DNA of 64,000 nucleotides from Limnohabitans sp. 63ED37-2. GTDB lineage: Bacteria; Pseudomonadota; Gammaproteobacteria; Burkholderiales; Burkholderiaceae_C. Where the stretch lies: the NCBI RefSeq assembly GCF_001412535.1, contig NZ_CP011774.1, positions 3,157,501 through 3,221,500 of the forward strand, written 5' to 3'. A program made the position numbers and the translations under genes. Under the pieces are notes generated by a model. It was not told where the DNA came from. It saw nothing but the letters and a program-made list of their open reading frames with translations, and did not search any database. Positions 18,290 to 26,830 of the stretch are shown one piece after another (position 1 is the stretch's first letter; each line of letters starts with the position of its first letter).

Positions 18290-18403
18290 GTTTTCGATTA
18301 AGCGGACACATACATAGAGGCTTGATTGTCCCTAGAAAAAGGGCTGCGTGGCCTGTCATGACCCGACAAATTTCGACGCCAACGCACAGTTGGGGCGGGT
18401 CAC

Positions 18404-19942
18404 TTACAGTAGATCCAGCCCCGCCCGCGTGGCATTGGCTTGCAGGTTGATCTGCGCCTTGTCGTCCGCGCTCATCTTGCACACATGCTTGACCATGAGC
18501 GCGGTGCGCGGGTTGCCGGCAAAGTCCTGTTCGTGGCGGATCAAAAAGTCCCAATACAGCGTGGTCATGGGGCAGGCGTTGGGGCCGGTGCGCACTTCGG
18601 GCTGGTACCGGCAGCCTTTGCAGTAGTTGCTCATGCGGCTGACGTATTGGCCGCTGGCCACATAAGGCTTGCTGGTGAAGCGCCCGCCGTTGGCGTGCAG
18701 GGCCATGCCCAAAGTGTTGGGCGTCTCCACCCATTCCACCGCGTCCACGTACATGGCGCGGTACCAGGCGCTGACTTGCTGCGGTGACAGTCCGGCCAGC
18801 ACGGCAAACTGTCCGGTGACCATGAGGCGCTGGATGTGGTGGGCATAACCGTGTTGAAGGCTTTGGCCAATGGTGGCTTGCATGCAGGCCATCTGGGTGT
18901 TGCCTGACCAGTACCACGGGGGCAGGTCGCGGGTGTGGCCGTAGTGGTTGGCCTCGGCCATGTGCGGCATGTCTATCCAGTACACCCCGCGGATGAACTC
19001 GCGCCAACCCAGCACCTGGCGGATGAAGCCTTCGACACTGGCCAGCGGCAGGCCGCGTGCGTGGTAGGCCTGCTCGGCCGCCACAATCACCTCGCGCGGA
19101 TTGAGCAGGTGCAGGTTCAGGCTGCTGCCCACCAGCGCGTGCCAACCAAAAGGCAATGTGGTCCACATCGCGTCTTGCCAGGCGCCAAAGTTTTCGAGCC
19201 GCTGGTCAATGAAGTGTTGCAGCGCCACCAACGCGTCTTCGCGTGTCACGGGCCAAGCAAAGTGCTCGAGCGTGCCCGGGTGCTGGGCAAAGCGGGTTTG
19301 CACCAGCGCGATCACGTCTTGTGTGACGCGGTCAGGTGCAAAACGGGCGGGTGGCGGCACGGTGCCCGGGCCTTTGGCGCCAAAACCTTTGCGGTTTTCT
19401 GCGTCGTAGTTCCATTGGCCGCCGATGGGCTCTTTACCTTCCATCAGCACGCCATGCTTTTTGCGCATCTCGCGGTAAAAGAACTCCATGCGCAGCTCTT
19501 TTTTGTCGCCCGCCCACTTGGCAAATTCGGCGCGGCTGCACAAAAAGTGCGTGTCGCCCACCCAACGCAGCAGGGTTTGGGCCTGTGCTGCGGCGTCTTC
19601 GACCAACCTTTCCATGCGCCAAGCCCCGGCTTCCATGACCACCAAAGCTTTGGGTTGGTGGGTGGCCAAGGCGAGGGCCAAGCGCCCGGCAAAGTCTGGG
19701 GGCAGTTCGGTGTCATCCACCTTCATATAAGTGGAGGGCCAGCGGAGTCGGTGCGCTTCGTTGGCAAAGTGCCTCATGCCCGACAGGAAAATGGCAATGC
19801 GGGCTTGGTGGTTCCAGACTTCGTCGGCCTCGCTGTCGGCCTCGATCATCAAGAGCCGGTCTTGGGCAGGGTCAAAGTCGGCCAAGGCCGGGTTGTCCCA
19901 GCCAAGTTGGTCGCCCAAAACCAAGATCAGGTGACGTGTCAT
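18404..19942 (-). CDS. phrB: Cryptochrome/photolyase family protein with Fe-S cluster (FeS-BCP, PhrB type)
   Basis: 512 residues, the usual length. It opens with MTRHLILVLGDQLGWDNPAL, the typical N-terminus of the DPRP/FeS-BCP family. Four cysteines that fit the [4Fe-4S] ligands are at positions 353, 441, 444 and 457 (ACMQ, YCKGC, NACP), matching the spacing known for Agrobacterium PhrB. Family members repair (6-4) photoproducts using blue light, FAD and often a lumazine antenna. Start ATG 19942 follows an AAGG element. The DUF2256 gene lies 36 bases upstream and is probably co-transcribed. Confidence 0.95.
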   Translation of the reverse strand: MTRHLILVLGDQLGWDNPALADFDPAQDRLLMIEADSEADEVWNHQARIAIFLSGMRHFANEAHRLRWPSTYMKVDDTELPPDFAGRLALALATHQPKALVVMEAGAWRMERLVEDAAAQAQTLLRWVGDTHFLCSRAEFAKWAGDKKELRMEFFYREMRKKHGVLMEGKEPIGGQWNYDAENRKGFGAKGPGTVPPPARFAPDRVTQDVIALVQTRFAQHPGTLEHFAWPVTREDALVALQHFIDQRLENFGAWQDAMWTTLPFGWHALVGSSLNLHLLNPREVIVAAEQAYHARGLPLASVEGFIRQVLGWREFIRGVYWIDMPHMAEANHYGHTRDLPPWYWSGNTQMACMQATIGQSLQHGYAHHIQRLMVTGQFAVLAGLSPQQVSAWYRAMYVDAVEWVETPNTLGMALHANGGRFTSKPYVASGQYVSRMSNYCKGCRYQPEVRTGPNACPMTTLYWDFLIRHEQDFAGNPRTALMVKHVCKMSADDKAQINLQANATRAGLDLL

Positions 19943-19978
19943 GCCTTGTCTTTCGTGAATCGGGCGTTGAGGGTGGGG

Positions 19979-20149
19979 TCAGGAACGCGGGGCCTTGGCC
20001 TTGTCGGCCCGGCATCGGTCGCTGCAGTAGAGCACGTTGTCCCAGTTTTTGGCCCAGCTTTTGCGCCAGCTCATGGCGCGGCCACAGACGGCGCAAGGTT
20101 TTTGGGGCAAATCCTGTTTGTTCCCTTTAAAACCTGAGGGTTTGGGCAT
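19979..20149 (-). CDS. DUF2256 small zinc-finger protein
   Basis: 56 residues from ATG 20149, which has GGAG seven bases upstream; a longer in-frame extension exists but lacks these signals. It carries KPCAVCGRAMSWRKSW and YCSDRCR, giving four cysteines in two pairs plus conserved tryptophans, the hallmark of DUF2256. The family often neighbours FeS-type photolyases, as here; its function is not established. Too small and basic to be an enzyme; a nucleic-acid or partner-binding role is inference. Confidence 0.88.
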   Translation of the reverse strand: MPKPSGFKGNKQDLPQKPCAVCGRAMSWRKSWAKNWDNVLYCSDRCRADKAKAPRS

Positions 20150-20176
20150 GTGCGTCTCCGGTGAAAAGGGGCTGGC

Positions 20177-20205
20177 GTGACAATGTGAACAAACAAGTTT
20201 AAACT
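20177..20205 (+). promoter_or_regulatory. Candidate promoter of the glutathione peroxidase-cfa operon
   Basis: GTGACA (20177-20182), a 17-base spacer and TAAACT (20200-20205) read toward the operon, which puts transcription start near 20212 and leaves a ~25-base leader to ATG 20237. Confidence 0.35.
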
Positions 20206-20212
20206 GATCAGT
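20196..20212. promoter_or_regulatory. Overlapping palindromes in the divergent photolyase/GPx control region
   Basis: Two perfect 10-base palindromes, AGTTTAAACT (20196-20205) and ACTGATCAGT (20203-20212), share three bases at the end of the candidate -10. They lie in the only non-coding space between the two oppositely transcribed stress operons, so they could be an operator acting on both. Confidence 0.4.
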
Positions 20213-20236
20213 CACAAAATGGATATTCAGGTGCAA

Positions 20237-20842
20237 ATGAACCACTCATGGCTAAAACAATGGGGCCCCAGCCTGCTTCTGGCTTTGGTGGCTGCTGTGC
20301 TGGGCTTTGGGCTCGAAGCTGCGCAAGCCAGCCCGCAAAAGGGCGGTAGCGCGGGAGCCTGCCCCGCCATCTTGAACCACACCTTTGAGCGTTTGCAGGA
20401 CGAAAAGCCCCAATCGCTGTGCCAATATGCAGGCAAGGTCGTGCTGGTGGTCAACACCGCCAGTTTTTGCGGTTTCACGTCCCAGTACAAAGGCCTGGAA
20501 GCCTTGAATACCCAGTACAAAAATCAAGGTTTGGTGGTGCTGGGATTCCCTTCGAATGACTTTTCACAGGAAAAAGGCAGCAACAAAGACATTGCAGCCT
20601 TTTGCGAAAGCACCTTCGGCGTGAAGTTCCCGATGTTCACCAAAACCCAGGTCACGGGTGAGGGTGCAGCCCCCTTGTTCAAAGAACTGACCGCACAAAC
20701 CGGTCAAAAGCCCCGTTGGAACTTTCACAAATACCTGATCGGGCGCGACGGCAAGGTCATTGACCAATACAACAGCATGATTGGACCGGACAGCAAAACC
20801 CTCTTGTCGGCCATCGACAAAGCCCTGAAAGCGCAGCCATGA
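20237..20842 (+). CDS. Exported glutathione peroxidase-like thiol peroxidase
   Basis: 201 residues from ATG 20237, chosen over the in-frame ATG 20219 because AGGTG precedes it and the candidate promoter leaves almost no leader for the earlier one. A hydrophobic N-terminus ending AAQA suggests export to the periplasm. The peroxidatic Cys is in NTASFCGFTSQY (residue 78). The usual GFPCNQF motif reads GFPSNDF, so the second Cys and the catalytic Gln are replaced, while Trp and Asn of WNFHKYL are kept. Reduction may rely on thioredoxin-like partners. First gene of a nine-gene coupled run. Confidence 0.9.
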   Translation: MNHSWLKQWGPSLLLALVAAVLGFGLEAAQASPQKGGSAGACPAILNHTFERLQDEKPQSLCQYAGKVVLVVNTASFCGFTSQYKGLEALNTQYKNQGLVVLGFPSNDFSQEKGSNKDIAAFCESTFGVKFPMFTKTQVTGEGAAPLFKELTAQTGQKPRWNFHKYLIGRDGKVIDQYNSMIGPDSKTLLSAIDKALKAQP

Positions 20843-22182
20843 TCGCGACAAGCAAGCCGCGCATGAAACTGGCCATCGTGGGTTCGGGCATTTCGGGCTT
20901 GGCCGTGGCCCAGACCTTGAAAGACCATGCCGACATCACCGTGTTCGAGGCGGGCGACTATTTCGGCGGCCACACCCACACGGTCGACATCACACTGCCT
21001 ACACCGCAGGGCCCGGTCACGCATGGTGTGGACACGGGTTTTCTGGTGTTCAATGAGCGCACCTACCCCAACCTGATCAACCTGTTTGCCGAGCTAAAGG
21101 TCGAGACCGCCCCGTCCGACATGTCGTTTTCGGTCAAGGTGCCCGGGGCGTTGAACGGCAAAACTTTGGAGTGGAGCGGCACCGACCTGAACAGCGTGTT
21201 CGCGCAGCGCGGCAACTTGGTGAACCCGCGGTTTTGGCGCATGTTGGCCGATGTGATGCGCTTCAACGCCCTGTGCACCCGCATCGCCAAAGAGCAGCGC
21301 GAAAAAGAGTTGCAGCAACCCTTGAGCGATTTTTTGCGCACGCACAAGTTCAGCGAGCCGTTTCGCGATTGGTACTTCTTGCCCATGCTGGGCTGCATCT
21401 GGAGTTGCCCCACCGACCAGATGCTGCAGTTTCCGGTGGCGACCATGATCCGGTTTTGCCACAACCACGGTTTGATTCAGGTGACGAACCGCCCGCAGTG
21501 GTTCAGTGTGGTGGGCGGTGCCCGAAATTACGTCGAGAAAATTTTGTCGGGTGTGTACGACAAACGCTTGAACACACCGGTGCGCTTGATCGAGCGCGAC
21601 GCACAAGGCGTGCGCATCATCACCGATGGCCATGCCGAGCGCTTTGACCAGGTGGTCATTGCCACCCACACCGACCAGGCCTTGGGCCTGCTGCGTCAGG
21701 CGTCTGGTGAAGAACGCAGCCTGCTGGGCGCCATTCGCTACCAAGACAACCGCGCTGTGCTGCACACCGATGCCAGCGTGCTGCCCGCCAACCCCAAGAC
21801 CTGGGCCGCTTGGAACTACGAACGCGCCGCCAGCAGCGAGCGCGAGTCCTCACGGGTGTGTCTGCATTACCTGCTCAACCGTTTGCAGCGCATCCCCTTT
21901 ACTCAGCCGGTAGTGGTGTCACTCAACCCCTTGCACGACATCGATCCGGCCACCATCGTGGGCGAATACGACTACGCCCACCCGGTGTTTGACTTGGCGG
22001 CCATCGAGGCGCAAAAGCGCTTGCCTTTGCTGCAAGGCCAGCAACACACCTGGTACGCCGGGGCCTGGACGGGTTATGGCTTCCACGAAGACGGCTTGAA
22101 ATCGGGCCTGCAAGTGGGCCGCGCTTTGCTCAAACTCATCCACGAACAGGCCAGCCCTGTTCAGGACAGACTGGCCGCATGA
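20839..22182 (+). CDS. FAD-dependent oxidoreductase (amine-oxidase/desaturase-like, linked to cfa)
   Basis: 447 residues. The dinucleotide-binding motif is at the N-terminus (KLAIVGSGISGLAVAQTL), followed by GGHTHTVDI and, near the C-terminus, the second FAD-binding region (GAWTGYGFHEDGLKSGL). Homologues sit beside DUF1365 and cfa in many proteobacteria and are thought to act on membrane fatty acids; the precise reaction is not established. The start overlaps the peroxidase stop (ATGA). Confidence 0.9.
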   Translation: MIATSKPRMKLAIVGSGISGLAVAQTLKDHADITVFEAGDYFGGHTHTVDITLPTPQGPVTHGVDTGFLVFNERTYPNLINLFAELKVETAPSDMSFSVKVPGALNGKTLEWSGTDLNSVFAQRGNLVNPRFWRMLADVMRFNALCTRIAKEQREKELQQPLSDFLRTHKFSEPFRDWYFLPMLGCIWSCPTDQMLQFPVATMIRFCHNHGLIQVTNRPQWFSVVGGARNYVEKILSGVYDKRLNTPVRLIERDAQGVRIITDGHAERFDQVVIATHTDQALGLLRQASGEERSLLGAIRYQDNRAVLHTDASVLPANPKTWAAWNYERAASSERESSRVCLHYLLNRLQRIPFTQPVVVSLNPLHDIDPATIVGEYDYAHPVFDLAAIEAQKRLPLLQGQQHTWYAGAWTGYGFHEDGLKSGLQVGRALLKLIHEQASPVQDRLAA

Positions 22183-22955
22183 TCCCTGCCACCGCGCTCA
22201 TCGGCTGGGGCCAGGTGCGGCATACGCGCCACCGCCCGGCGCACCACGCCTTCGCGTATCCGACCGCGTTTTTGATGCTGCCCATGCGCAGCTTGCGAGC
22301 GGGGGTATGCCGCACCGATCTGGCCATCAACCGCAGCGCCTGGTTCGCTTTCCATGACGCCGACCACGGTGACGGCCGCCCGGCCGAGACGGGTGGAGCC
22401 TTGGCCTGGCTCGATGCATTGCTGCAGCGCGAAGGCATCGAGGATGCCACAGGCGAGGTCTGGCTTCAAGCTTTCCCCCGTGTGATGGGCCACGCTTTCA
22501 AACCCGTGAGCTTTTGGTACGCGCACCGCGCCGATGGCAGTTTGGCCGCCATCGTGGCCGAGGTGAACAACACCTTTGGCGAGCGCCATTGCTATTTGCT
22601 CCCCGAGCCGCAATACGGTCAAACCATGCTGGCCGACAAGGTGTTTCACGTCTCGCCTTTTTGTGATGTGCAGGGCGAGTACCGTTTCCGTTTCATGCGC
22701 ACGCAGCACCAAGGCCAAGACCGCATCGTCGCGCGTGTAGACCACGGCGATGCCGACGGCCCCTTGATCGACACCAGCTGGAGCGGCGTGCTCGAGCCCG
22801 CAACTGCAGCCGCGCTGCGCCGTGTGATGTGGCGTTTTCCGCTGCTGACCTTTGGCGTGGTGGCCCGCATCCACTGGCATGCGCTTTTGCTCTGGCTGAA
22901 AAAAGTACCGTTTTGGCGCAAGCCCGAGCCGCCCCGCGATTTTGTGACCCGATGA
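22179..22955 (+). CDS. DUF1365 family protein
   Basis: 258 residues with family-typical stretches RHRPAHHAFAYPTAFLML, PVSFWYAHRADGSLAAIVAEV and VSPFCDVQGEYRF. DUF1365 nearly always accompanies the FAD oxidoreductase and a cyclopropane synthase paralogue and has no assigned biochemistry. Coupled to both neighbours by ATGA overlaps, which argues for one pathway in lipid modification. Confidence 0.93.
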   Translation: MIPATALIGWGQVRHTRHRPAHHAFAYPTAFLMLPMRSLRAGVCRTDLAINRSAWFAFHDADHGDGRPAETGGALAWLDALLQREGIEDATGEVWLQAFPRVMGHAFKPVSFWYAHRADGSLAAIVAEVNNTFGERHCYLLPEPQYGQTMLADKVFHVSPFCDVQGEYRFRFMRTQHQGQDRIVARVDHGDADGPLIDTSWSGVLEPATAAALRRVMWRFPLLTFGVVARIHWHALLLWLKKVPFWRKPEPPRDFVTR

Positions 22956-24232
22956 ACACTGGACCACACCGGATGCCCACCACGATGAAGACCGCCAACC
23001 CTGCCACTGACCTGGGTGCTGCCAGCGCTGCGACGCAGATCCTGCACGCCAGCTTGCCCAAGGCCGCCACACGATTGCTGGGCCTGCTCACGCGCCTGAA
23101 AATTGGCACGCTCACGGTGCATGCGCCCGACGGTAATTTTCAAGTCTTTGGCACGCACGAGGCCCCGTTTGCGGCGTTGCACATCCACCGTTGGGAGATG
23201 TGCGCCGAGGTGCTGAAATCGGGTGACATTGGTTTTGCCGAGGGCTACATGGCCGGCGACTGGACCACGCCCGATTTGGCCGCCTTGCTTCGACTGACCA
23301 TTGCCAACCGCGACCACATCGAGAGCGCGATTTATGGCCATTGGCTGGGGCGTTTGTTCTACCGCATCAAGCACCTGCTCAACCGCAACAACCGCAGCAA
23401 CAGCCGCAAAAACATCCACGCGCATTACGACTTGGGCAATGCTTTTTACGAGCTGTGGCTCGACGGCACGATGAATTACTCGTCGGCCTGGTTCGAAGGC
23501 GACCACACCCAAGACATGGCCGACGCCCAAAAGGCCAAGGTGCGCCGCGCCTTGCGCATGGTGAACGCCAAGCCAGGTGACCGCGTGCTGGAGATTGGTT
23601 GCGGCTGGGGCGCTTTGGCCGAGGCGGCTACCACCGAGTTTGGTGCCCACATCACGGGTGTGACCTTGTCCACCGAGCAGCTGGCTTTTGCCAACGCCCG
23701 CATGCAATCGCACGGCGTCCAGCAGCGTGCGGATTTGCGCTTGCAGGACTACCGCGACATCCACGACGGCCCTTACGACGCGGTGTGCTCGATCGAGATG
23801 ATCGAGGCCGTGGGCCAGGAATATTGGCCCACCTACTTTCAGACCATCAGCCGCATGCTCAAGCCGGGTGGACGCGCGTGTGTGCAAAGCATCACGATCG
23901 ACGACCGATTTTTTGAGCGTTACTTGCAGTCGACCGATTTCATCCAGCAGTACATCTTTCCGGGCGGCTGTTTGCCCAGCCCCAGCGAGTTCCGCAAACA
24001 AGCACAAGCAGCGGGGCTGCAGGTGGTGGACGAGCTGAATTTTGGCCCCGATTACGCCGAAACGCTGCGCCGCTGGCGTGCGGACTTCATGGCGCAACTC
24101 GATACCGTGCGGACCCTGAAGTTTGACGACCGCTTCATCCGCTTGTGGGAGTTCTATCTGGCTTATTGTGAAGCGGCCTTCGACGAAGCCAACATTGATG
24201 TGATCCAGTTCACCTTGGCCAAACCGGCCTGA
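22952..24232 (+). CDS. cfa: Cyclopropane-fatty-acyl-phospholipid synthase family methyltransferase
   Basis: 426 residues from ATG 22952 (ATGA with the DUF1365 stop). The N-terminal lipid-binding half includes GDIGFAEGYMAGDWTTPDL; the SAM-binding motif is VLEIGCGWGALAEAA (residue ~210) and IEMIEAVGQEYWPTYF follows, with the C-terminal FQQYIFPGG-like stretch (IQQYIFPGGCLPS). The enzyme transfers a methyl from SAM to a double bond of membrane phospholipid acyl chains, giving a cyclopropane or, in related clades, a methylated precursor of furan fatty acids. Context favours protection from singlet oxygen. Confidence 0.94.
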   Translation: MNTGPHRMPTTMKTANPATDLGAASAATQILHASLPKAATRLLGLLTRLKIGTLTVHAPDGNFQVFGTHEAPFAALHIHRWEMCAEVLKSGDIGFAEGYMAGDWTTPDLAALLRLTIANRDHIESAIYGHWLGRLFYRIKHLLNRNNRSNSRKNIHAHYDLGNAFYELWLDGTMNYSSAWFEGDHTQDMADAQKAKVRRALRMVNAKPGDRVLEIGCGWGALAEAATTEFGAHITGVTLSTEQLAFANARMQSHGVQQRADLRLQDYRDIHDGPYDAVCSIEMIEAVGQEYWPTYFQTISRMLKPGGRACVQSITIDDRFFERYLQSTDFIQQYIFPGGCLPSPSEFRKQAQAAGLQVVDELNFGPDYAETLRRWRADFMAQLDTVRTLKFDDRFIRLWEFYLAYCEAAFDEANIDVIQFTLAKPA

Positions 24233-24852
24233 TGCCCATGGACCATTCGCTCCAAACCATCCGCGCACTGCGCCTGCACCCACGGGGTCTGCAGGTGTTG
24301 GGCTGTGCGCTGTTGTTGGGGGCCCTGGCAAGTGAGGTGCAGGCGCAAAGCACGACGGTGACTAGCCCGAATGCGGCGTTTTCACGCCCCGAAGTGACCG
24401 GCTTGGGCGGCGTGGTGCCGACCGCGCCCGTGCGCTTGCGGGTCTGGGGTTTTGAGGTCTACGACGCCCGTTTGTGGACGCCTGTGGGTTTTCGGCACAG
24501 CACTTACACGCAGTTTCCGTTTGCGCTGGAGTTGCAGTATTTGCGCAAGCTTGAAGGCACGGCCATTGCCAGCCGCTCGATCGATGAGATGCGGCGCGTG
24601 GGTTCGTTCAGTGACGCCCAAGCGCAAAGTTGGCTGACTGCCATGCGCGAGTTGTTTCCTGATGTGCGCCAAGGCGAACGCATCACGGGCCTTAATCTGC
24701 CAGGCGTGGGGGCCGAATTTTGGTTCAACGGGCAGCGTGTGGGTGTGGTGAAAGATCCGGCTTTCGCGCGATTGTTTTTTGGCATCTGGCTCGATGAGCG
24801 CACGTCCGAACCCAAAATGCGTGCGCAGTTGCTGCAGGGCTTGCAGCCATGA
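24232..24852 (+). CDS. Chalcone isomerase-like periplasmic protein
   Basis: 206 residues with a signal peptide ending near VQAQ. VWGFEVYDARLWTPVGF, FALELQYLRKLEGTAIA and FFGIWLDERTSEPKMRAQLL are typical of the bacterial chalcone-isomerase-fold family found with cfa/DUF1365 clusters. It probably binds a fatty acid or similar ligand; plant-like flavonoid chemistry is unlikely. The start shares one base with the cfa stop (TGATG). Confidence 0.85.
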   Translation: MPMDHSLQTIRALRLHPRGLQVLGCALLLGALASEVQAQSTTVTSPNAAFSRPEVTGLGGVVPTAPVRLRVWGFEVYDARLWTPVGFRHSTYTQFPFALELQYLRKLEGTAIASRSIDEMRRVGSFSDAQAQSWLTAMRELFPDVRQGERITGLNLPGVGAEFWFNGQRVGVVKDPAFARLFFGIWLDERTSEPKMRAQLLQGLQP

Positions 24853-26201
24853 GCGGCGCGGCCCAGTCAGACCTGGCAACGCTGCCGAGCCAGGCCTCTG
24901 CTGCTTATGGCTTGCTGGGTTTGCCATTGGCTTTTGTGGCCTTGCCGGTCTATGTGCATTTGCCCAATTTGTACGCCCAACAATACGGCGTGACACTGGC
25001 CGCTTTGGGCGCCGTGCTCTTGCTCAGCCGCAGCATTGACGCGGTGGTGGACCCGTGGTTGGGGCGGTGGGGCGACAAGCTGTACCGCCATTCGTGGCGG
25101 GCCGTGTGGCTGGCGGCGGTCTTGTTGGCGCTGGCCGTGGCGCTGGGTTTTGCGGCTTTGTTTTTCCCGCCCGCAGCGGCTTTGTCGCCCACGGGTTTGC
25201 TGGTGTGGGTGGCTTGTGCGCTCACGCTCAGCCATCTGGCCTACAGCGGCCTGGGCATCTTGCACCAGGCCTGGGCGGCGCGTCAGGGCGGTGGCGGCAT
25301 CGCGCAAAGCCGTTGGGTCGCTTGGCGCGAGGGCTTTGCGCTGGTGGGGGTGTTGTTGGCGTCGGCCTTGCCCGCGCTGTGGGGCTGGGGGCCAACAACG
25401 GCCTTGTTGGTGCTCATGCTGGGGCTGGGTTTGTTCTTTTGGCGGCGGGTGGCACGCAGTGCCTTGGCATCGACCGTCCCGGTCGTCTCCGGTCATGCCG
25501 TGGGCAGTCTTTGGCAGCCGTGGCAACACGCGGGCTTTCGCCGCTTGTTGATGGTCTTCATGCTCAACGGCTTGGCCAGCGCCGTGCCCGCCACGTTGGT
25601 GCTGTTTTTTGTGCAAGACCTGCTGCAAGCGCCCAAGGCCATGGAGCCTTTGTTTCTGGGTTTGTATTTCGCGGCTGGGGCGTTGTCGTTTCCGCTGTGG
25701 CTCAAGGTGATCGACCGCATGGGCCTGCTGCGCACTTGGGCCACCGGCATGGCGTTGTCGGTGTTGGCTTTTGTGAGTGTGGTCACGCTGGGCGCGGGGG
25801 ATACCACGGGCTTTCTGGTGGTTTGTGCCCTGTCGGGGATGGCGCTGGGTGCCGATCTGACGGTGCCCGGTGCCCTGCTCAACCAACTGATTGACCGCTG
25901 CGGTGAGCGCGGCCGCACAGACGGCGCTTTCATGGGGTGGTGGAATCTGGCCACCAAACTCAATCTGGCCTTGGCCGCTGGGCTGTCTTTGCCATTGCTC
26001 GGCTTGTGGGGTTACACCCCAGGCCAGCAAGGTGCCGATGCCGTGCTGGCGCTGGGCTTGGCTTATGGCCTGCTGCCCTGTGTGCTCAAGCTTTTGGCCG
26101 GACTGGCTTTGTATGCGGGCCTGATGCGTCGCCCCGATTTGATTTCGGGGCCTGAATTGGCGCACCCTTCGGCCCATCCTTCGGCTCACCCTATGGCATG
26201 A
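24849..26201 (+). CDS. MFS transporter (GPH/MFS_2 type)
   Basis: 450 residues, about twelve membrane helices. Begins with a short N-terminal tail then PLAFVALPVYVHLPNLYAQQ and the motif DAVVDPWLGRWGDK near residue 60, which is typical of the glycoside-pentoside-hexuronide/cation family. In stress clusters of this kind the transporter is conserved but its substrate is unknown; lipid or lipid-precursor movement is a plausible inference. Coupled to both neighbours (ATGA). Confidence 0.88.
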   Translation: MSGAAQSDLATLPSQASAAYGLLGLPLAFVALPVYVHLPNLYAQQYGVTLAALGAVLLLSRSIDAVVDPWLGRWGDKLYRHSWRAVWLAAVLLALAVALGFAALFFPPAAALSPTGLLVWVACALTLSHLAYSGLGILHQAWAARQGGGGIAQSRWVAWREGFALVGVLLASALPALWGWGPTTALLVLMLGLGLFFWRRVARSALASTVPVVSGHAVGSLWQPWQHAGFRRLLMVFMLNGLASAVPATLVLFFVQDLLQAPKAMEPLFLGLYFAAGALSFPLWLKVIDRMGLLRTWATGMALSVLAFVSVVTLGAGDTTGFLVVCALSGMALGADLTVPGALLNQLIDRCGERGRTDGAFMGWWNLATKLNLALAAGLSLPLLGLWGYTPGQQGADAVLALGLAYGLLPCVLKLLAGLALYAGLMRRPDLISGPELAHPSAHPSAHPMA

Positions 26202-26233
26202 GCCGCTTTGAACAGACAACACGGGAGCCCTCC

Positions 26234-26830
26234 ATGCAACAACAACACCCCGCCATGATCCACCGCCGCACCGCCTTGAGCCGCCTGGGCGCTTTGTCCG
26301 TGGTCGCGGCCACACCCTTTGTGGCCAGCTGCGCTGGGCCGCAGGTGCAACAGTACGCACAAGAAAAACCGCTGCTGGATTTGCGCACCTACTTCACCGG
26401 CACCATCGACGCTTGGGGCGTGTTCACCGACCGCAGTGGCCAAGTGGTCAAACGCTTCACGGTGGTCATGGACTGCAGCTGGAACGGCGACGAAGGCGTG
26501 CTGGACGAGGCCTTTGTTTACTCGGACGGCACGAAGCAGCGCCGCGTCTGGAAGCTCAAAGCCGGACCCAACGGCAGCTACACCGGCCGTGCCGACGATG
26601 TGGTGGGCGAGGCCTCGGGCCATGTCAGTGGCAACGCATTCCGCTGGGGCTACACCCTGGCTTTGCCGGTCGATGGCCGGGTTTGGAACGTCGATTTTGA
26701 CGACTGGATGTACCTGATGGACGACCGTGTCATGCTCAACAAAGCCACCATGAGCAAATGGGGCGTGAAACTGGGCGAAGTCACCTTGTCTTTTACACGC
26801 CGCACGCCTTTGGCGGCCAAGCCGGGTTGA
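26234..26830 (+). CDS. DUF3833 lipoprotein
   Basis: 198 residues from ATG 26234, preceded by GGGAG at good spacing; an earlier in-frame ATG at 26198 overlaps the MFS stop and could also be used. The signal segment contains a double arginine and ends in a lipobox (VASC), so the mature protein should be a lipoprotein. The body (TYFTGTIDAWGVFTDRSG, MDCSWNGDEGVLDEAFVYSDG, DDWMYLMDDRVMLNKA) is typical of DUF3833, a family tied to ChrR/cfa clusters and of unknown function. Confidence 0.88.
   Translation: MQQQHPAMIHRRTALSRLGALSVVAATPFVASCAGPQVQQYAQEKPLLDLRTYFTGTIDAWGVFTDRSGQVVKRFTVVMDCSWNGDEGVLDEAFVYSDGTKQRRVWKLKAGPNGSYTGRADDVVGEASGHVSGNAFRWGYTLALPVDGRVWNVDFDDWMYLMDDRVMLNKATMSKWGVKLGEVTLSFTRRTPLAAKPG

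Noticed and set aside
20205..20210. TGATCA as a -35 box for a ChrR-type sigma factor
   Set aside because: No matching -10 at suitable distance on either strand, and TGATCA is part of a perfect palindrome.
22646..24331. 561-codon open frame on the minus strand
   Set aside because: Antisense to cfa and DUF1365, which are coupled and family-matched.
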